From Pseudomonadota bacterium (lineage in GTDB: Bacteria > Pseudomonadota > Alphaproteobacteria > Caulobacterales > Caulobacteraceae), in contig JAIUNU010000003.1 of NCBI GenBank assembly GCA_020161365.1, positions 186,001-250,000 on the forward strand: a DNA stretch of 64,000 nucleotides. Reading direction: 5' to 3'. The position numbers and the translations under genes are program-made. Shown here in pieces: positions 26,106-35,251 of this stretch. Under the pieces are notes generated by a model. The model was given only the letters and a program-made list of their open reading frames with translations. It had not been told where the DNA came from and ran no database searches. How positions within the stretch are numbered: position 1 is the first letter of the stretch; every line of letters starts with the position of its first letter.

Positions 26106-28952
26106 ATGTTCAGCCCGCCATCGCGCCTCAAGCTCGCGGCCCTGACCGGCGTCAGCCTGTTCGCCATCGCGCTCGGATCGGCCGCTCACGCTCAGTCGAC
26201 GAATAATCAGAGCCAGAAGACTCCGGCCAAGCCGGCGGCCGACGACGCCGTCAGCGAAGTGGTCATCACCGGCCAGCGCCTGTCGACCGCCAACTCGATC
26301 GACCAGCAGAAGAAGGCCACCGGCGTCGTCAACGTCATCTCGGCCGACGACCTGGGCAAGCTGCCCGACGCCAACGTGGCCGACGCCCTGGCCCGCATCC
26401 CCGGCGTCAACGTCGTGGTCAACCAGGAGACCGGCGAAGGCGAGTACGTCTCGATCCGCGGCCTGGCCAGCACCTACAACGCCTATTCGATCAACGGCGT
26501 GCGCGTGGCCCTGACCGACTCCGGCTCGCGCAAGATGTCGATGACGGTGCTGCCGCCCAACGGCCTGAAGGCGATCGCGGTCAACAAGACCCTGACCCCG
26601 GACCTGGACGGCGACGCGATCGGCGGCTCGGTCAACTTCGTCACGCCGACCGCCTTCGACTTCCGCAAGCCGACCCTGCGCGTCTTCGCCTCGTACGGCC
26701 TCAATGACCGCGCCCAGAAGCAGGACGAGCCGGCCGGCAGCGGCCAGATCCAGATCGACGGCGCCCGCAAGTTCGGCAACGGCGACTTCGGCCTGTTCGG
26801 CTCGATCTATTACGGCAAGAGCCACTACACGAACGAAGAGTCCGAGAACGACGGCGAGTGGGAGCCCTACCGCTGGCGCAAGGACTCGATCGAGGCGATC
26901 GACAGCCGCTCGATGTACCTGCCGGGCATCGACCTGGACTTCCGTCGCGGCGAGCAGGAGCGCTTCGGCGGCAACTTCTCGGCCGACTACCAGATCGACC
27001 AGCACAACTTCTATGTCCGCGGCCAGTACGCCAAGCTGAACCGCACAGGCACCAACGACTACACCGACTTCCGCAGCCGTCCGACCAAGCGCCTGACCCA
27101 GGTGAACCTGGAAGACACCACCCTGCGCCAGCCCGAGCAGATGATCACCGGCCGCGATCCGGTGAAGGGCAATATCTACGGCTACACGGTCGGCCAGATC
27201 GTCGATGCCGACAAGGACGGCCTGATCACCGACGCCGACCGCAAGTCGGGCAACTCGTACTGGTCGCTGTTCGGCCGCTCAGGCGTCTGGAACCCGCAGG
27301 CCTTCCAGTTCGCCCGCACCCACGAGTCCCAGGACCAGGAATCCTCGCTCTACACCATCAACGCCGGTGGCCAGAGCCGCTTCGATCGCCTGAGCCTGGA
27401 CTACGACGTCAGCTACTCGTACGGCGAGAAAGGCACGCCGCTGTACTACGGCATCGGCTACAACTGCGATAAGTGCTCGACCGACCCGATGTTCACCTCG
27501 ACGGGCATCCTCTGGTCGTCGGCCGATCCGCGTTTCCCGATGGCGCAGCTGCCCGCCTATGCGGCCAATGTCGACCACCGCGACGACCTGCTGCCCTTCG
27601 ACGGCGCCTCGATGAGCAAGGACAAGCAGTCCGACGCCCGCACCGCGCTGAAGGTCGACGCCCGCTACGAGGTCGGCGGCCTGTTCGACTATGTGAAGAC
27701 CGGCTTCAAGTACCTGAAGTCGGAGCGCGACTACGACTCCACCCCGATCTGGGAAGGCGACCTGTCGGGCACGCCGCTGGCGGGCAAGTCGCTGGCGCCG
27801 TCGGGCCTGGTCGAGCGCCAGGTCGATGGCTTCTTCAAGGACCGCTACTATTACGGCTCGGTCCTGAGCCGCGATCGGGTGATCGCCGCGGTCAACGCCG
27901 CCCGCGCCGCCAATCCGGTGACCTACTCGACCGCCGACCTGAACAAGGACGATAAGAAGGGCTCGGAAACCATCTATGCCGGCTACGCCCTGGCGCACCT
28001 GCGTTCGGGCGGCCTCGAGGTCGTCGGCGGCGCGCGGATCGAGCACACCAAGGTGGAGACCACCGCCTGGATCAGCGACACCACCGCCGGCTTCGGCAAG
28101 ACCAAGCGCGACTACACCAACGTCCTGCCCAGCCTGACGGCCGTCTACCGCCAAGGCGAGACCCTGGTCTATCGCGGCGCGATCTGGACCAGCTTCTCGC
28201 GTCCGGAATATTCCAACATCTCGCGCGGCGAGAGCGTGACCCGCGATCCCTCGACCAAGGAGATCATCGCCATCAGCCGGGGCAACCCGGACCTGAAGCC
28301 CGGCGAGTCGGTCAATTTCGACCTGTCGGCCGAATGGTATCCGGACCGCTCGAGCGTGGTGTCGATCGGCGTCTTCCACAAGAAGATCAAGCACTTCATC
28401 TTCACCAACGGTCGCTCGGTCAACGCCCCCACCAAGGAAGGCACGATTACGATCACCCAGCCGCAAAACGGCGAGAAGGCGACGCTGACGGGCGTGGAAC
28501 TGAACCTGATCAAGTCGTTCGAGGGGCTCTCGGCGCCGTTCGACGGCTTCGGCGTCGAGGCCAACGTCACCTCGCAGACGTCCGAGGCCGAGACGGGTCT
28601 GGCCTATCGTCGCGGCCACCCGATCACGTTCCTGCAGGCGCCGGACCTGATCTACAACACCTCGCTGACCTACCAAAAGTACGGCATCGAAGCGAAGCTG
28701 AGCTACCAGTATCAGGGCGCCTATATCGAAGACACGCGCGACAACGCGGTCGACAAGTGGGTGCAGCCGAACAAGTCGCTCGACCTGCACACCCGCTACA
28801 CCATTCGCCAGGGTCTGACCGTCGACTTCGACGTGCAGAACATCCTGGATGGTCACCGCTACTACACGACCAAGGGCAAGAACCCGACCTACCAGAAGGA
28901 CTACATGGAGCCGGGCCGGAACTTCATCCTGCGCGTCGCCTACTCGTACTAA
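26106..28952 (+). CDS. TonB-dependent outer-membrane receptor
   Basis: A 948-residue receptor with a signal peptide (cleaved near AAHAQS). A TonB-box-like SEVVITGQR precedes the plug domain (about 60-190: NVISADDLGKLPDANVADAL, YVSIRGLAS). The 22-strand barrel ends in an aromatic ...RVAYSY. It takes up a ligand across the outer membrane using TonB energy. The phosphoesterase/oxygenase genes downstream suggest an organophosphorus substrate; this is inferred from context only. A strong terminator follows, so the genes after it have their own promoter. Confidence 0.92.
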   Translation: MFSPPSRLKLAALTGVSLFAIALGSAAHAQSTNNQSQKTPAKPAADDAVSEVVITGQRLSTANSIDQQKKATGVVNVISADDLGKLPDANVADALARIPGVNVVVNQETGEGEYVSIRGLASTYNAYSINGVRVALTDSGSRKMSMTVLPPNGLKAIAVNKTLTPDLDGDAIGGSVNFVTPTAFDFRKPTLRVFASYGLNDRAQKQDEPAGSGQIQIDGARKFGNGDFGLFGSIYYGKSHYTNEESENDGEWEPYRWRKDSIEAIDSRSMYLPGIDLDFRRGEQERFGGNFSADYQIDQHNFYVRGQYAKLNRTGTNDYTDFRSRPTKRLTQVNLEDTTLRQPEQMITGRDPVKGNIYGYTVGQIVDADKDGLITDADRKSGNSYWSLFGRSGVWNPQAFQFARTHESQDQESSLYTINAGGQSRFDRLSLDYDVSYSYGEKGTPLYYGIGYNCDKCSTDPMFTSTGILWSSADPRFPMAQLPAYAANVDHRDDLLPFDGASMSKDKQSDARTALKVDARYEVGGLFDYVKTGFKYLKSERDYDSTPIWEGDLSGTPLAGKSLAPSGLVERQVDGFFKDRYYYGSVLSRDRVIAAVNAARAANPVTYSTADLNKDDKKGSETIYAGYALAHLRSGGLEVVGGARIEHTKVETTAWISDTTAGFGKTKRDYTNVLPSLTAVYRQGETLVYRGAIWTSFSRPEYSNISRGESVTRDPSTKEIIAISRGNPDLKPGESVNFDLSAEWYPDRSSVVSIGVFHKKIKHFIFTNGRSVNAPTKEGTITITQPQNGEKATLTGVELNLIKSFEGLSAPFDGFGVEANVTSQTSEAETGLAYRRGHPITFLQAPDLIYNTSLTYQKYGIEAKLSYQYQGAYIEDTRDNAVDKWVQPNKSLDLHTRYTIRQGLTVDFDVQNILDGHRYYTTKGKNPTYQKDYMEPGRNFILRVAYSY

Positions 28953-28971
28953 TCTGACCTGACTTTCGTCG

Positions 28972-29005
28972 ACGCCCTTCCGGTTCAGGCCGGAAGGGCG
29001 TTTTC
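28972..29005 (+). terminator. intrinsic terminator after the TonB receptor gene
   Basis: ACGCCCTTCCGG (28972-28983) and CCGGAAGGGCGT (28990-29001) form a perfect 12-bp stem followed by TTTTCTTT. It is 20 bases after the stop. Confidence 0.92.
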
Positions 29006-29106
29006 TTTGGTCACAAGGCCCGTGACTGCTTGTGGGGACACGGTCTGTTTGAGTTTCCGGTTCCGATTTGTATGGTCCGGGCCTGTCCGCTGCCGAAGAG
29101 AGAATC

Positions 29107-30036
29107 ATGCCCGTTTCGCCCGAGGATGGCGCCGAGCGTAGCCGGCGCCGTGAGACCGGCAGCCTGTCGATCGGCGCGCTGAAGGCCTTTGTCACCGTCG
29201 TGGATCAGGGCTCGTTCTCGCGGGCGGCCGCCGTGCTGGGCGTTTCGCAGCCCAACATCTCCAACCAGATCAACGCCTTGGAGCAGATCTGCGGCGTGCG
29301 GCTGCTGAACCGCCGCACCCAGAACCAGAACCTCACCGACGCCGGGCGCGAGCTCTATACGCGGGCGCGACTGGTCATCAGCCGCGTCGACGACTTCGAG
29401 ATGACCGCCAATCTGTTCAGCGGCTTGAAGCGGGGCCGCATGTCGATCGGCTTCTCGACCCCGCCGGCGACCATGCATCTGATCAGCCAGTTCCGGCGGA
29501 CCTATCCCGATATCGAGATCTCCACCCGGCTGGGCAATACGCGCTCGCTGACCCAGGACGTGATGGAGTGCCGGGCCGATGTGGCGATCATCTCGCTGCT
29601 GGAGCCCGACCCGGTCCTGGCCTGCCATCTGGTTTTCGAGCAGTCGCTGAACCTGATGGTCCCCGTCGACCACCCCTTCGCCCAGCGCGACCATATCGAA
29701 GCCCGCGAACTGGGCGGCCTGCCGCTGGTCCTGCGCGAAGAGGGCTCGGTGACACGGGCCCTGACGGAAATCGCTCTGGGTCGCAGCGCCTCCAGCGTCG
29801 AACGCGGCTTCATCGTCGAGAGCCGGGAGGCGGTCAAGGAAGCCACGGCCCATGGCATCGGCTTCGGCTGCATCCTGGATGGCGAGACCGGGCACGATGC
29901 TCGGCTCAAGGCCCTGCCCGTCCAGGGCCTGCCGCGCACCGGCGGCGTCTACATCGTCACCTTGCGCGAGAACATGGAGATTCCGGCGGTCTCCGCCTTT
30001 ATTCGCCTTGCTGGGCTAAAGCGGGATGCTCTATAA
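29107..30036 (+). CDS. LysR family transcriptional regulator
   Basis: A 309-residue LysR regulator. The winged helix lies in about residues 20-80 (LKAFVTVVDQGSFSRAAAVLGVSQPNISNQI), and a two-lobed effector domain follows. GAAGAGAGAATC precedes ATG 29107; an in-frame ATG at 29068 is less well placed. It lies between the TonB receptor gene and the HD-domain gene on the same strand. It resembles regulators of phosphonate operons by context, and is the natural controller of this cluster. Confidence 0.9.
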   Translation: MPVSPEDGAERSRRRETGSLSIGALKAFVTVVDQGSFSRAAAVLGVSQPNISNQINALEQICGVRLLNRRTQNQNLTDAGRELYTRARLVISRVDDFEMTANLFSGLKRGRMSIGFSTPPATMHLISQFRRTYPDIEISTRLGNTRSLTQDVMECRADVAIISLLEPDPVLACHLVFEQSLNLMVPVDHPFAQRDHIEARELGGLPLVLREEGSVTRALTEIALGRSASSVERGFIVESREAVKEATAHGIGFGCILDGETGHDARLKALPVQGLPRTGGVYIVTLRENMEIPAVSAFIRLAGLKRDAL

Positions 30037-30038
30037 GC

Positions 30039-30071
30039 ATATCAAATATCGTCACGTGATGGATTTGATAT
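30039..30071. promoter_or_regulatory. dyad before the HD-domain gene, candidate LysR site
   Basis: ATATCAAAT and ATTTGATAT are perfect 9-bp arms around a 15-base centre that contains TCACGTGA. It lies between the LysR stop (30036) and the HD gene start (30076). It is an A+T-rich dyad in a GC-rich genome. Confidence 0.6.
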
Positions 30072-30075
30072 TTTT

Positions 30076-30645
30076 ATGACAGCGCTGACCTCCACTCAAG
30101 TCCTGTTCGACGAAATCCGGGACATCTATCTGGGCAACGCCCGGCGCCCCTACGGCCTCTACGGCATCAACCAGCTGCAACACGCCCTTCAATCGGCCGC
30201 CCACGCCGAGGCGCAGGCGCTATCATCCGCCCTGGTGATCGCCTGCCTGCTGCACGATGTCGGGCACATGATCCACGACCTGGGCGAGGCCCCGGCGGAA
30301 GAGGGGGTCGACGACTTGCACGAGGCTCTCGGCGCTGACTGGGCGGCGGCGCGCTTCCCCCTCCCGGTCAGCGAACCCATCCGCCTCCACGTGGCCGCGA
30401 AACGCTATCTGTGCAGCGTCGAGCCTGGCTATATGGACGGCCTGTCGAAAGACTCCCGCATCTCCCTGGCGCTGCAGGGTGGCGTGATGGACGACGCCGA
30501 GCAGTTGGCCTTCCTCAACGAACCCTTCGCCGATCAGGCGATCGCCCTGCGCCGTATCGATGAGCTGGCCAAGGACAAGAACGCCGAAACCGACAGCCTA
30601 GAGGCGTTCCTCGAGCGCCACCTGATGGCGGCGCTGAACGCCTAG
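30076..30645 (+). CDS. HD-domain oxygenase, PhnZ-like (phosphonate-associated)
   Basis: A 189-residue HD-domain protein of the branch that includes PhnZ, a mixed-valent diiron oxygenase cleaving the C-P bond of hydroxy-phosphonates. Putative metal ligands are His36, His60-Asp61, His82, His105 and Asp162, with spacing as in PhnZ. Tyr26 matches the substrate-sensing tyrosine, but the glutamate three residues later is Tyr29 here, and the QLEH motif reads QLQH. A partner alpha-ketoglutarate dioxygenase (PhnY/TmpA-like) is not in this window. The substrate may therefore differ. Confidence 0.75.
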   Translation: MTALTSTQVLFDEIRDIYLGNARRPYGLYGINQLQHALQSAAHAEAQALSSALVIACLLHDVGHMIHDLGEAPAEEGVDDLHEALGADWAAARFPLPVSEPIRLHVAAKRYLCSVEPGYMDGLSKDSRISLALQGGVMDDAEQLAFLNEPFADQAIALRRIDELAKDKNAETDSLEAFLERHLMAALNA

Positions 30646-30691
30646 ACGCTGAACACGGGACAGCGCCAAAGCCGACCGTCACGCGATCATA

Positions 30692-30733
30692 ATAATACGG
30701 AATTATACTCACCTTAGTATAATCCCGTATTAT
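30692..30733. promoter_or_regulatory. 17-bp-arm dyad before the transporter gene
   Basis: ATAATACGGAATTATAC (30692-30708) and GTATAATCCCGTATTAT (30717-30733) are arms with one mismatch around an eight-base loop. It ends 15 bases before the ATG at 30749. It is probably an operator or promoter element; a terminator is less likely because the surrounding sequence is A+T-rich on both sides. Confidence 0.65.
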
Positions 30734-30748
30734 GGATCTCGGAACGGC

Positions 30749-32023
30749 ATGACCTCGAGACTTACGCGCGGCCTAGCCAAGTCTGGCCCAGGATGGGTGG
30801 CCGCCTACGCCCTGGCGGCGGCGTTCACCACCTATTTCTGCATGTACGCGTTCCGCAAGCCGTTCGCGGTCGCCAGCTACGCCGGCGTCGAAGGTTGGCC
30901 GTTCGTCGTCGACTTCAAGATCGCCCTCGTGATCGCCCAGGTGCTGGGCTACGCCCTGTCCAAGCTGATCGGCATCAAGGTGGTCAGCGAGGCCCGGCCG
31001 CAGTACCGCGCCTACATGATCGTGGGCTTTGTGCTCACCTCGTGGACGGCGCTGATCCTGTTCGCCGTCCTGCCGGCGCCCTTCAAGGTCATCGCCATCT
31101 TCTTCAGCGGCCTGCCTCTGGGCATGATCTGGGGGCTGGTGTTCGGCTTCCTGGAAGGCCGGCGCGCCTCCGAGTGGCTGGGCGCGGGTCTCTGCATCAG
31201 CTTCATCGTGTCCTCGGGCGTGGTGAAGTCGGTCGGCCGGGCGCTAATCGTCGACTACGGCGTTCCGGAGCTGTGGATGCCCGCCGCGACGGGGGCCCTC
31301 TTCCTGCCGATCCTGGCGTTTTCGGTGTGGATGCTATCGCAGACCCCGCCCCCCGACGCGCGCGACATCGCCGAGCGCATGGCACGCCAGCCCATGTTCC
31401 GCGAAGAACGTCGGGCCTTCTGGGCGCGCGGCGGCTTGGGGATCGCGCTGCTGATCATCGCCTACATCGTACTGACCGCCGTTCGCGACTTCCGCGACAA
31501 CTTCGCCGTCGAACTGTGGGAGGCGCTAGGGTACGGCGACGACCCGGCCATTTTCAGCCTGTCGGAACTGCCGATCGCCGCGCTGATCCTGCCGCTGTTC
31601 GGCCTGACGGCGCTGATCCGCGACAACCGCCGCGCGGTGCTGGTCTATCACGTGATGATCATCGCGGGCGCGATCCTGATCGCTCTCGCCACCCTGGCCT
31701 GGCAGGCGCATCTGCTGAGCCCGCTGTGGTGGATGATCGCCGTGGGCGCCGGGGTCTATCTGGGTTTCATCCCCTATAACGCGGTGCTGGCCGACCGACT
31801 GACCGCAGCCTTGGGCGTGCCCGGCAACGCGGCCTTCTTCATGTATCTGGCCGACGCCTCCGGCTACGGCGGTAGCGTCGCCCTGATGCTGCTGAAGAAC
31901 TTCGGCCTGTCCCTGAGCTGGCTCGGCTTCTTCACCAACCTTTGCTACGCGGCCGCCGCCATTGTCGGAATTACGACCGCGGGCTCGGCCCTCTACTTCT
32001 CCGCCAAGGTCTTCCGCAAATGA
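30749..32023 (+). CDS. DUF5690 family MFS-like transporter
   Basis: A 424-residue protein with about twelve membrane segments. TTYFCMYAFRKPFAVASYAG at residues 27-46 resembles the start of the DUF5690 family and of glycerol-phosphate-type MFS porters. Other marks are SGLPLGMIWGLVFGFLEGRR and GFIPYNAVLADRLTA. The stop overlaps the following phosphatase start by ATGA. Uptake of a phosphorylated or phosphonate compound is inferred from the neighbours. Confidence 0.8.
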   Translation: MTSRLTRGLAKSGPGWVAAYALAAAFTTYFCMYAFRKPFAVASYAGVEGWPFVVDFKIALVIAQVLGYALSKLIGIKVVSEARPQYRAYMIVGFVLTSWTALILFAVLPAPFKVIAIFFSGLPLGMIWGLVFGFLEGRRASEWLGAGLCISFIVSSGVVKSVGRALIVDYGVPELWMPAATGALFLPILAFSVWMLSQTPPPDARDIAERMARQPMFREERRAFWARGGLGIALLIIAYIVLTAVRDFRDNFAVELWEALGYGDDPAIFSLSELPIAALILPLFGLTALIRDNRRAVLVYHVMIIAGAILIALATLAWQAHLLSPLWWMIAVGAGVYLGFIPYNAVLADRLTAALGVPGNAAFFMYLADASGYGGSVALMLLKNFGLSLSWLGFFTNLCYAAAAIVGITTAGSALYFSAKVFRK

Positions 32024-33042
32024 CCCCGACCCGCCGTACCGTGACCGCCAGCCTCGGCGGCGCGACCCTGAGCGCCCTCGCCGCCCCGCTCGCCACAGCG
32101 GCGACGCCGTCCACCGATCCCATCCGCCGGGTCGCCATCCTGGGCTGCATCCGACAGATGAAACCGGCTCCGGCGCTGGTGGCCTACGCCGCCGCCAAGG
32201 CCGACCTGAACCTGTGGATCGGCGACAATGTCTATGTCGACACCAAGGACGACCCGGCCGCCTTCGCGAAGGCCTACGCCCAACTCGCCCAACAGCCGGG
32301 CTTCGCCGAGCTGCGCGCCCAGGGCCAGCATATGGCGACCTGGGACGATCACGACTACGGCGCCAATGACGCCGACAAAACCTACGCGCTGAAGGAGGTC
32401 TCCAAGACGACTTTCCAGCGATTTTGGAACATCGAGACCGACACCTCCGTGCCTGAGGACGGCGTCTACAACAGCCGACTGTTCACGTTCGGACAGCGCC
32501 GGCTGCATGTGATCATGTTGGACGTACGCTGGCGCCGCGACGCGCCCGATGGCCGGGGCGACATCCTCGGCGAAGGTCAGTGGCGCTGGCTGAACGGCCG
32601 CCTGGCGGTTCCGGCCGACCTGACCCTGGTGATCAGCGGCACGCAGATCCTGCTCAACGCTGGCACCGGTTCGGAGACCTGGGAGGACTATCCGCGCGCC
32701 CGCGACCGCCTGTTCAAGATGGTCCGCAGGCATCGCCGCCAGGGCGTCGTGTTCATCACAGGTGACCAGCACTATGGCGAAGTGGCCCGCGCGCGCGGCG
32801 CGCTGGGCTACGACGCGGTGGAACTGCAGTTCTGCGGTCTCAACCAGATCGAGAAGCCGGAGAAGAATCTCTTCCGCGTGTCTCCCGTGTCCACGAGCCT
32901 GCACTCCATGTGCCTGCTGGATATCCAGTGGGAGGCCGACGACTACAACGCGCCGCACATCCTCTACCGCGTCATCGATACCGAGACCGGCGCGACCGAC
33001 ATCGCCTACCGCCTCAATTTCAGTGAACTGACTTTCGGCTGA
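32020..33042 (+). CDS. Tat-exported PhoD-like metallophosphatase
   Basis: A 340-residue exported protein. A twin-arginine signal (TRRTVTA, hydrophobic stretch, cleavage near ATAATP) is followed by a metallophosphatase core: WIGDNVYVDT, ATWDDHDYGANDADKTY and FITGDQHYGE, all typical of alkaline phosphatase D. It should release phosphate from mono- or diesters in the periplasm. It overlaps the transporter gene by four bases and is 11 bases before the phospholipase gene. Confidence 0.87.
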   Translation: MTPTRRTVTASLGGATLSALAAPLATAATPSTDPIRRVAILGCIRQMKPAPALVAYAAAKADLNLWIGDNVYVDTKDDPAAFAKAYAQLAQQPGFAELRAQGQHMATWDDHDYGANDADKTYALKEVSKTTFQRFWNIETDTSVPEDGVYNSRLFTFGQRRLHVIMLDVRWRRDAPDGRGDILGEGQWRWLNGRLAVPADLTLVISGTQILLNAGTGSETWEDYPRARDRLFKMVRRHRRQGVVFITGDQHYGEVARARGALGYDAVELQFCGLNQIEKPEKNLFRVSPVSTSLHSMCLLDIQWEADDYNAPHILYRVIDTETGATDIAYRLNFSELTFG

Positions 33043-33053
33043 GGAACGTCGCC

Positions 33054-35189
33054 ATGACCGCTGATCGCCGCCATTTCCTCAAGACGCTGGGCGCCGCCGG
33101 CCTCAGCGCCGCCACGCTGGCGACGCTGGAGAAGGCCATGGCCACCCCGGCCAACAACCGCACCGGGACCATCATGGACGTCGAGCACGTCGTGATCCTG
33201 ATGCAGGAGAACCGGGCCTTCGACCACTATTTCGGCAGCTTCCCGGGCGTGCGCGGCCTCGGCGACCCGCGCCCCCTGCGGCTGCGGAACGGCCACACCG
33301 TCTGGCGCCAACCCAGCGACCAGCATCCCGACGGCTACGTCCAGCCCTACTGGGCCGACTCCAAGACGACGAACGCCTATGTGGTCGACGGCGCCGATCA
33401 GGGGCACACCGCCGCGACGGTCATCGTCAATGGCGGACGCTTCGATCAGTGGGGCGTTTCCCGCCAGCTGCAGCACCGGATGACCTACTACAAGGCCTCG
33501 GACCTGCCCTACTACCACGCCCTGGCCTCGACCTTCACGATCCTGGACGCCTATCACTGCTCGACCCTGACCCAGACCTATCCCAACCGCCTGCATCTGT
33601 GGACGGGCTGCAACGGCGGCGGGCACGTCGGCGGCGACCCGGTGATGAGCAACTACGGCGAGGACGAAACCCCTTCGGCCGACATGGCGACCGACAAGCC
33701 GATCAAGGCCTACGAATGGACCACCTACGCCGAACGACTGGAAGCGGCGGGGGTGAGCTGGAAGGTCTATCAGGAGTACGACAATTTCGGCGACAACATC
33801 CTGTCGGTGTTCAAGCCCTTCCGTCCTTGCGACAAGGACTCCAACCTCTACAAGCGCGGCCGCGCCTGGGTCTCCGAGCACAAGGATGGTCCTGACCGGA
33901 CGCGGTCAGACGGCAAGCAGCTGGTCGAAGCCTTCCGCGCCGACATCGCCGCCGGCCGCCTGCCGCAGGTGTCGTGGATCGTCACGGCGGCGGCGCTGTC
34001 CGAGCACCCGCGCTGGACGCCGGCGGACGGCGAGAACCTGACCGCCAAGCTGATCGAGGCCCTGGTCGATCACCCGGAGGTGTTCTCCAAGACCGTCTTC
34101 ATCCTCAACTACGACGAAGCCGGCGGCCTGTTCGACCACATGCTGCCGCCGATGCCCGCCGCCGATCCGACGCGGGGCCACAGCGGCGTCAGCGTGGCCG
34201 GCGAGTTCAAGGACTACGACAAGAACCCCCATCCCGGCGTTCGCGGCCTGCAGCCGCTGGGCCTGGGCATCCGCGTACCGGCCATCATCGTCTCGCCGTG
34301 GAGCCGGGGCGGCTATGTCTGCTCGCAGGTGTTCGACCACACCTCGACCCTGAAGTTCCTGGAAAAGCGCTTCGGCGTGATGGAGCCGAACATCTCCGAC
34401 TGGCGACGCGCGGTGTCAGGCGACCTGACCTCGTGCTTCGACTTCAAGACGCCGAACGCCCGCCCCGTCGCGCTGCCCTCCACCGACGACTACACCCAGC
34501 GCCTGGCCCACGCCGCGCGTCAGCCCGACCTGAAGATCCCCGCCGTCCAGACCCCCGCCGAGCAACCTCGCGCCCAGAGGCCGGCGCGGCCGCTGCCCTA
34601 TCGCCTGGGAGCGGACCTGCGACCGAACGGGGAAGATCTGCTGATCGACCTGGCCAACACCGGCGCTCACGCGGCGGTCTTCACCATCCACGACTACGCG
34701 CCCTACGGCTTGAGCCCGCCATGGCACTACACCCTGGTCGCGGGCGAGCGGCACACGGCCGCGCACTGGAACCACAAGGACAAGGAAGCCTATGATCTGG
34801 CCGTCCACGGCCCCAACGGGTTCTATCGCCATTTCCGGGGCCGTCCGTCCAAGGACGGCGATATCCGGGTGGCGCTGCGCGAAGACCCGGCCGCTGGCAA
34901 GGTTGTCCTGACCCTGCGCAATAACGCCGCCGCCGAGGCGACGCTGAGCCTCAGCGTCGATCCGCGCTATCCCGTCGCCGCCGGCGCCGCGCGTCAGCAG
35001 ACCATCGTCCTGAAGGGCGGCGAGACGCGCGAGGTCACGCTGGACCTGGCCGCCAGCGACCTCTGGTACGACATCAGCCTCAGCAACGCGGCCGACGCCG
35101 ACTTCCTGTGGCGCTACGCCGGACATGTCGAAACGGGCAAACCCAGCCGCACCGATCCCGGCATCGGCCCAATGGTGCTGAGCCTGTAG
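33054..35189 (+). CDS. phospholipase C, phosphocholine-specific type (Tat-exported)
   Basis: A 711-residue protein with a Tat signal (ADRRHFLKTLGAAGLSAA). The phosphoesterase domain spans about 40-480, with VVILMQENRAFDHYFGSFPGVRG at its start and NYDEAGGLFDHMLPP near 345. Two tandem C-terminal beta domains follow, about 515-600 and 620-705. It matches the PlcN/PlcH class that cleaves phosphatidylcholine-type lipids. Together with the phosphatase it would release phosphate or head groups for uptake. Confidence 0.92.
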   Translation: MTADRRHFLKTLGAAGLSAATLATLEKAMATPANNRTGTIMDVEHVVILMQENRAFDHYFGSFPGVRGLGDPRPLRLRNGHTVWRQPSDQHPDGYVQPYWADSKTTNAYVVDGADQGHTAATVIVNGGRFDQWGVSRQLQHRMTYYKASDLPYYHALASTFTILDAYHCSTLTQTYPNRLHLWTGCNGGGHVGGDPVMSNYGEDETPSADMATDKPIKAYEWTTYAERLEAAGVSWKVYQEYDNFGDNILSVFKPFRPCDKDSNLYKRGRAWVSEHKDGPDRTRSDGKQLVEAFRADIAAGRLPQVSWIVTAAALSEHPRWTPADGENLTAKLIEALVDHPEVFSKTVFILNYDEAGGLFDHMLPPMPAADPTRGHSGVSVAGEFKDYDKNPHPGVRGLQPLGLGIRVPAIIVSPWSRGGYVCSQVFDHTSTLKFLEKRFGVMEPNISDWRRAVSGDLTSCFDFKTPNARPVALPSTDDYTQRLAHAARQPDLKIPAVQTPAEQPRAQRPARPLPYRLGADLRPNGEDLLIDLANTGAHAAVFTIHDYAPYGLSPPWHYTLVAGERHTAAHWNHKDKEAYDLAVHGPNGFYRHFRGRPSKDGDIRVALREDPAAGKVVLTLRNNAAAEATLSLSVDPRYPVAAGAARQQTIVLKGGETREVTLDLAASDLWYDISLSNAADADFLWRYAGHVETGKPSRTDPGIGPMVLSL

Positions 35190-35207
35190 TTCGAAGGCCT
35201 AAGTCGT

Positions 35208-35251
35208 GTCCCCTTTGCGCCTGACGACGAGGGAGGGGACGCGCGTCAGGC
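35208..35251. terminator. interlocking hairpins between convergent genes
   Basis: GTCCCCT (35208-35214) pairs with AGGGGAC (35234-35240), and GCCTGACG (35219-35226) with CGTCAGGC (35244-35251). The two stems interlock, so only one can form at a time or a pseudoknot results. It overlaps the stop of the chemoreceptor gene. Confidence 0.5.
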
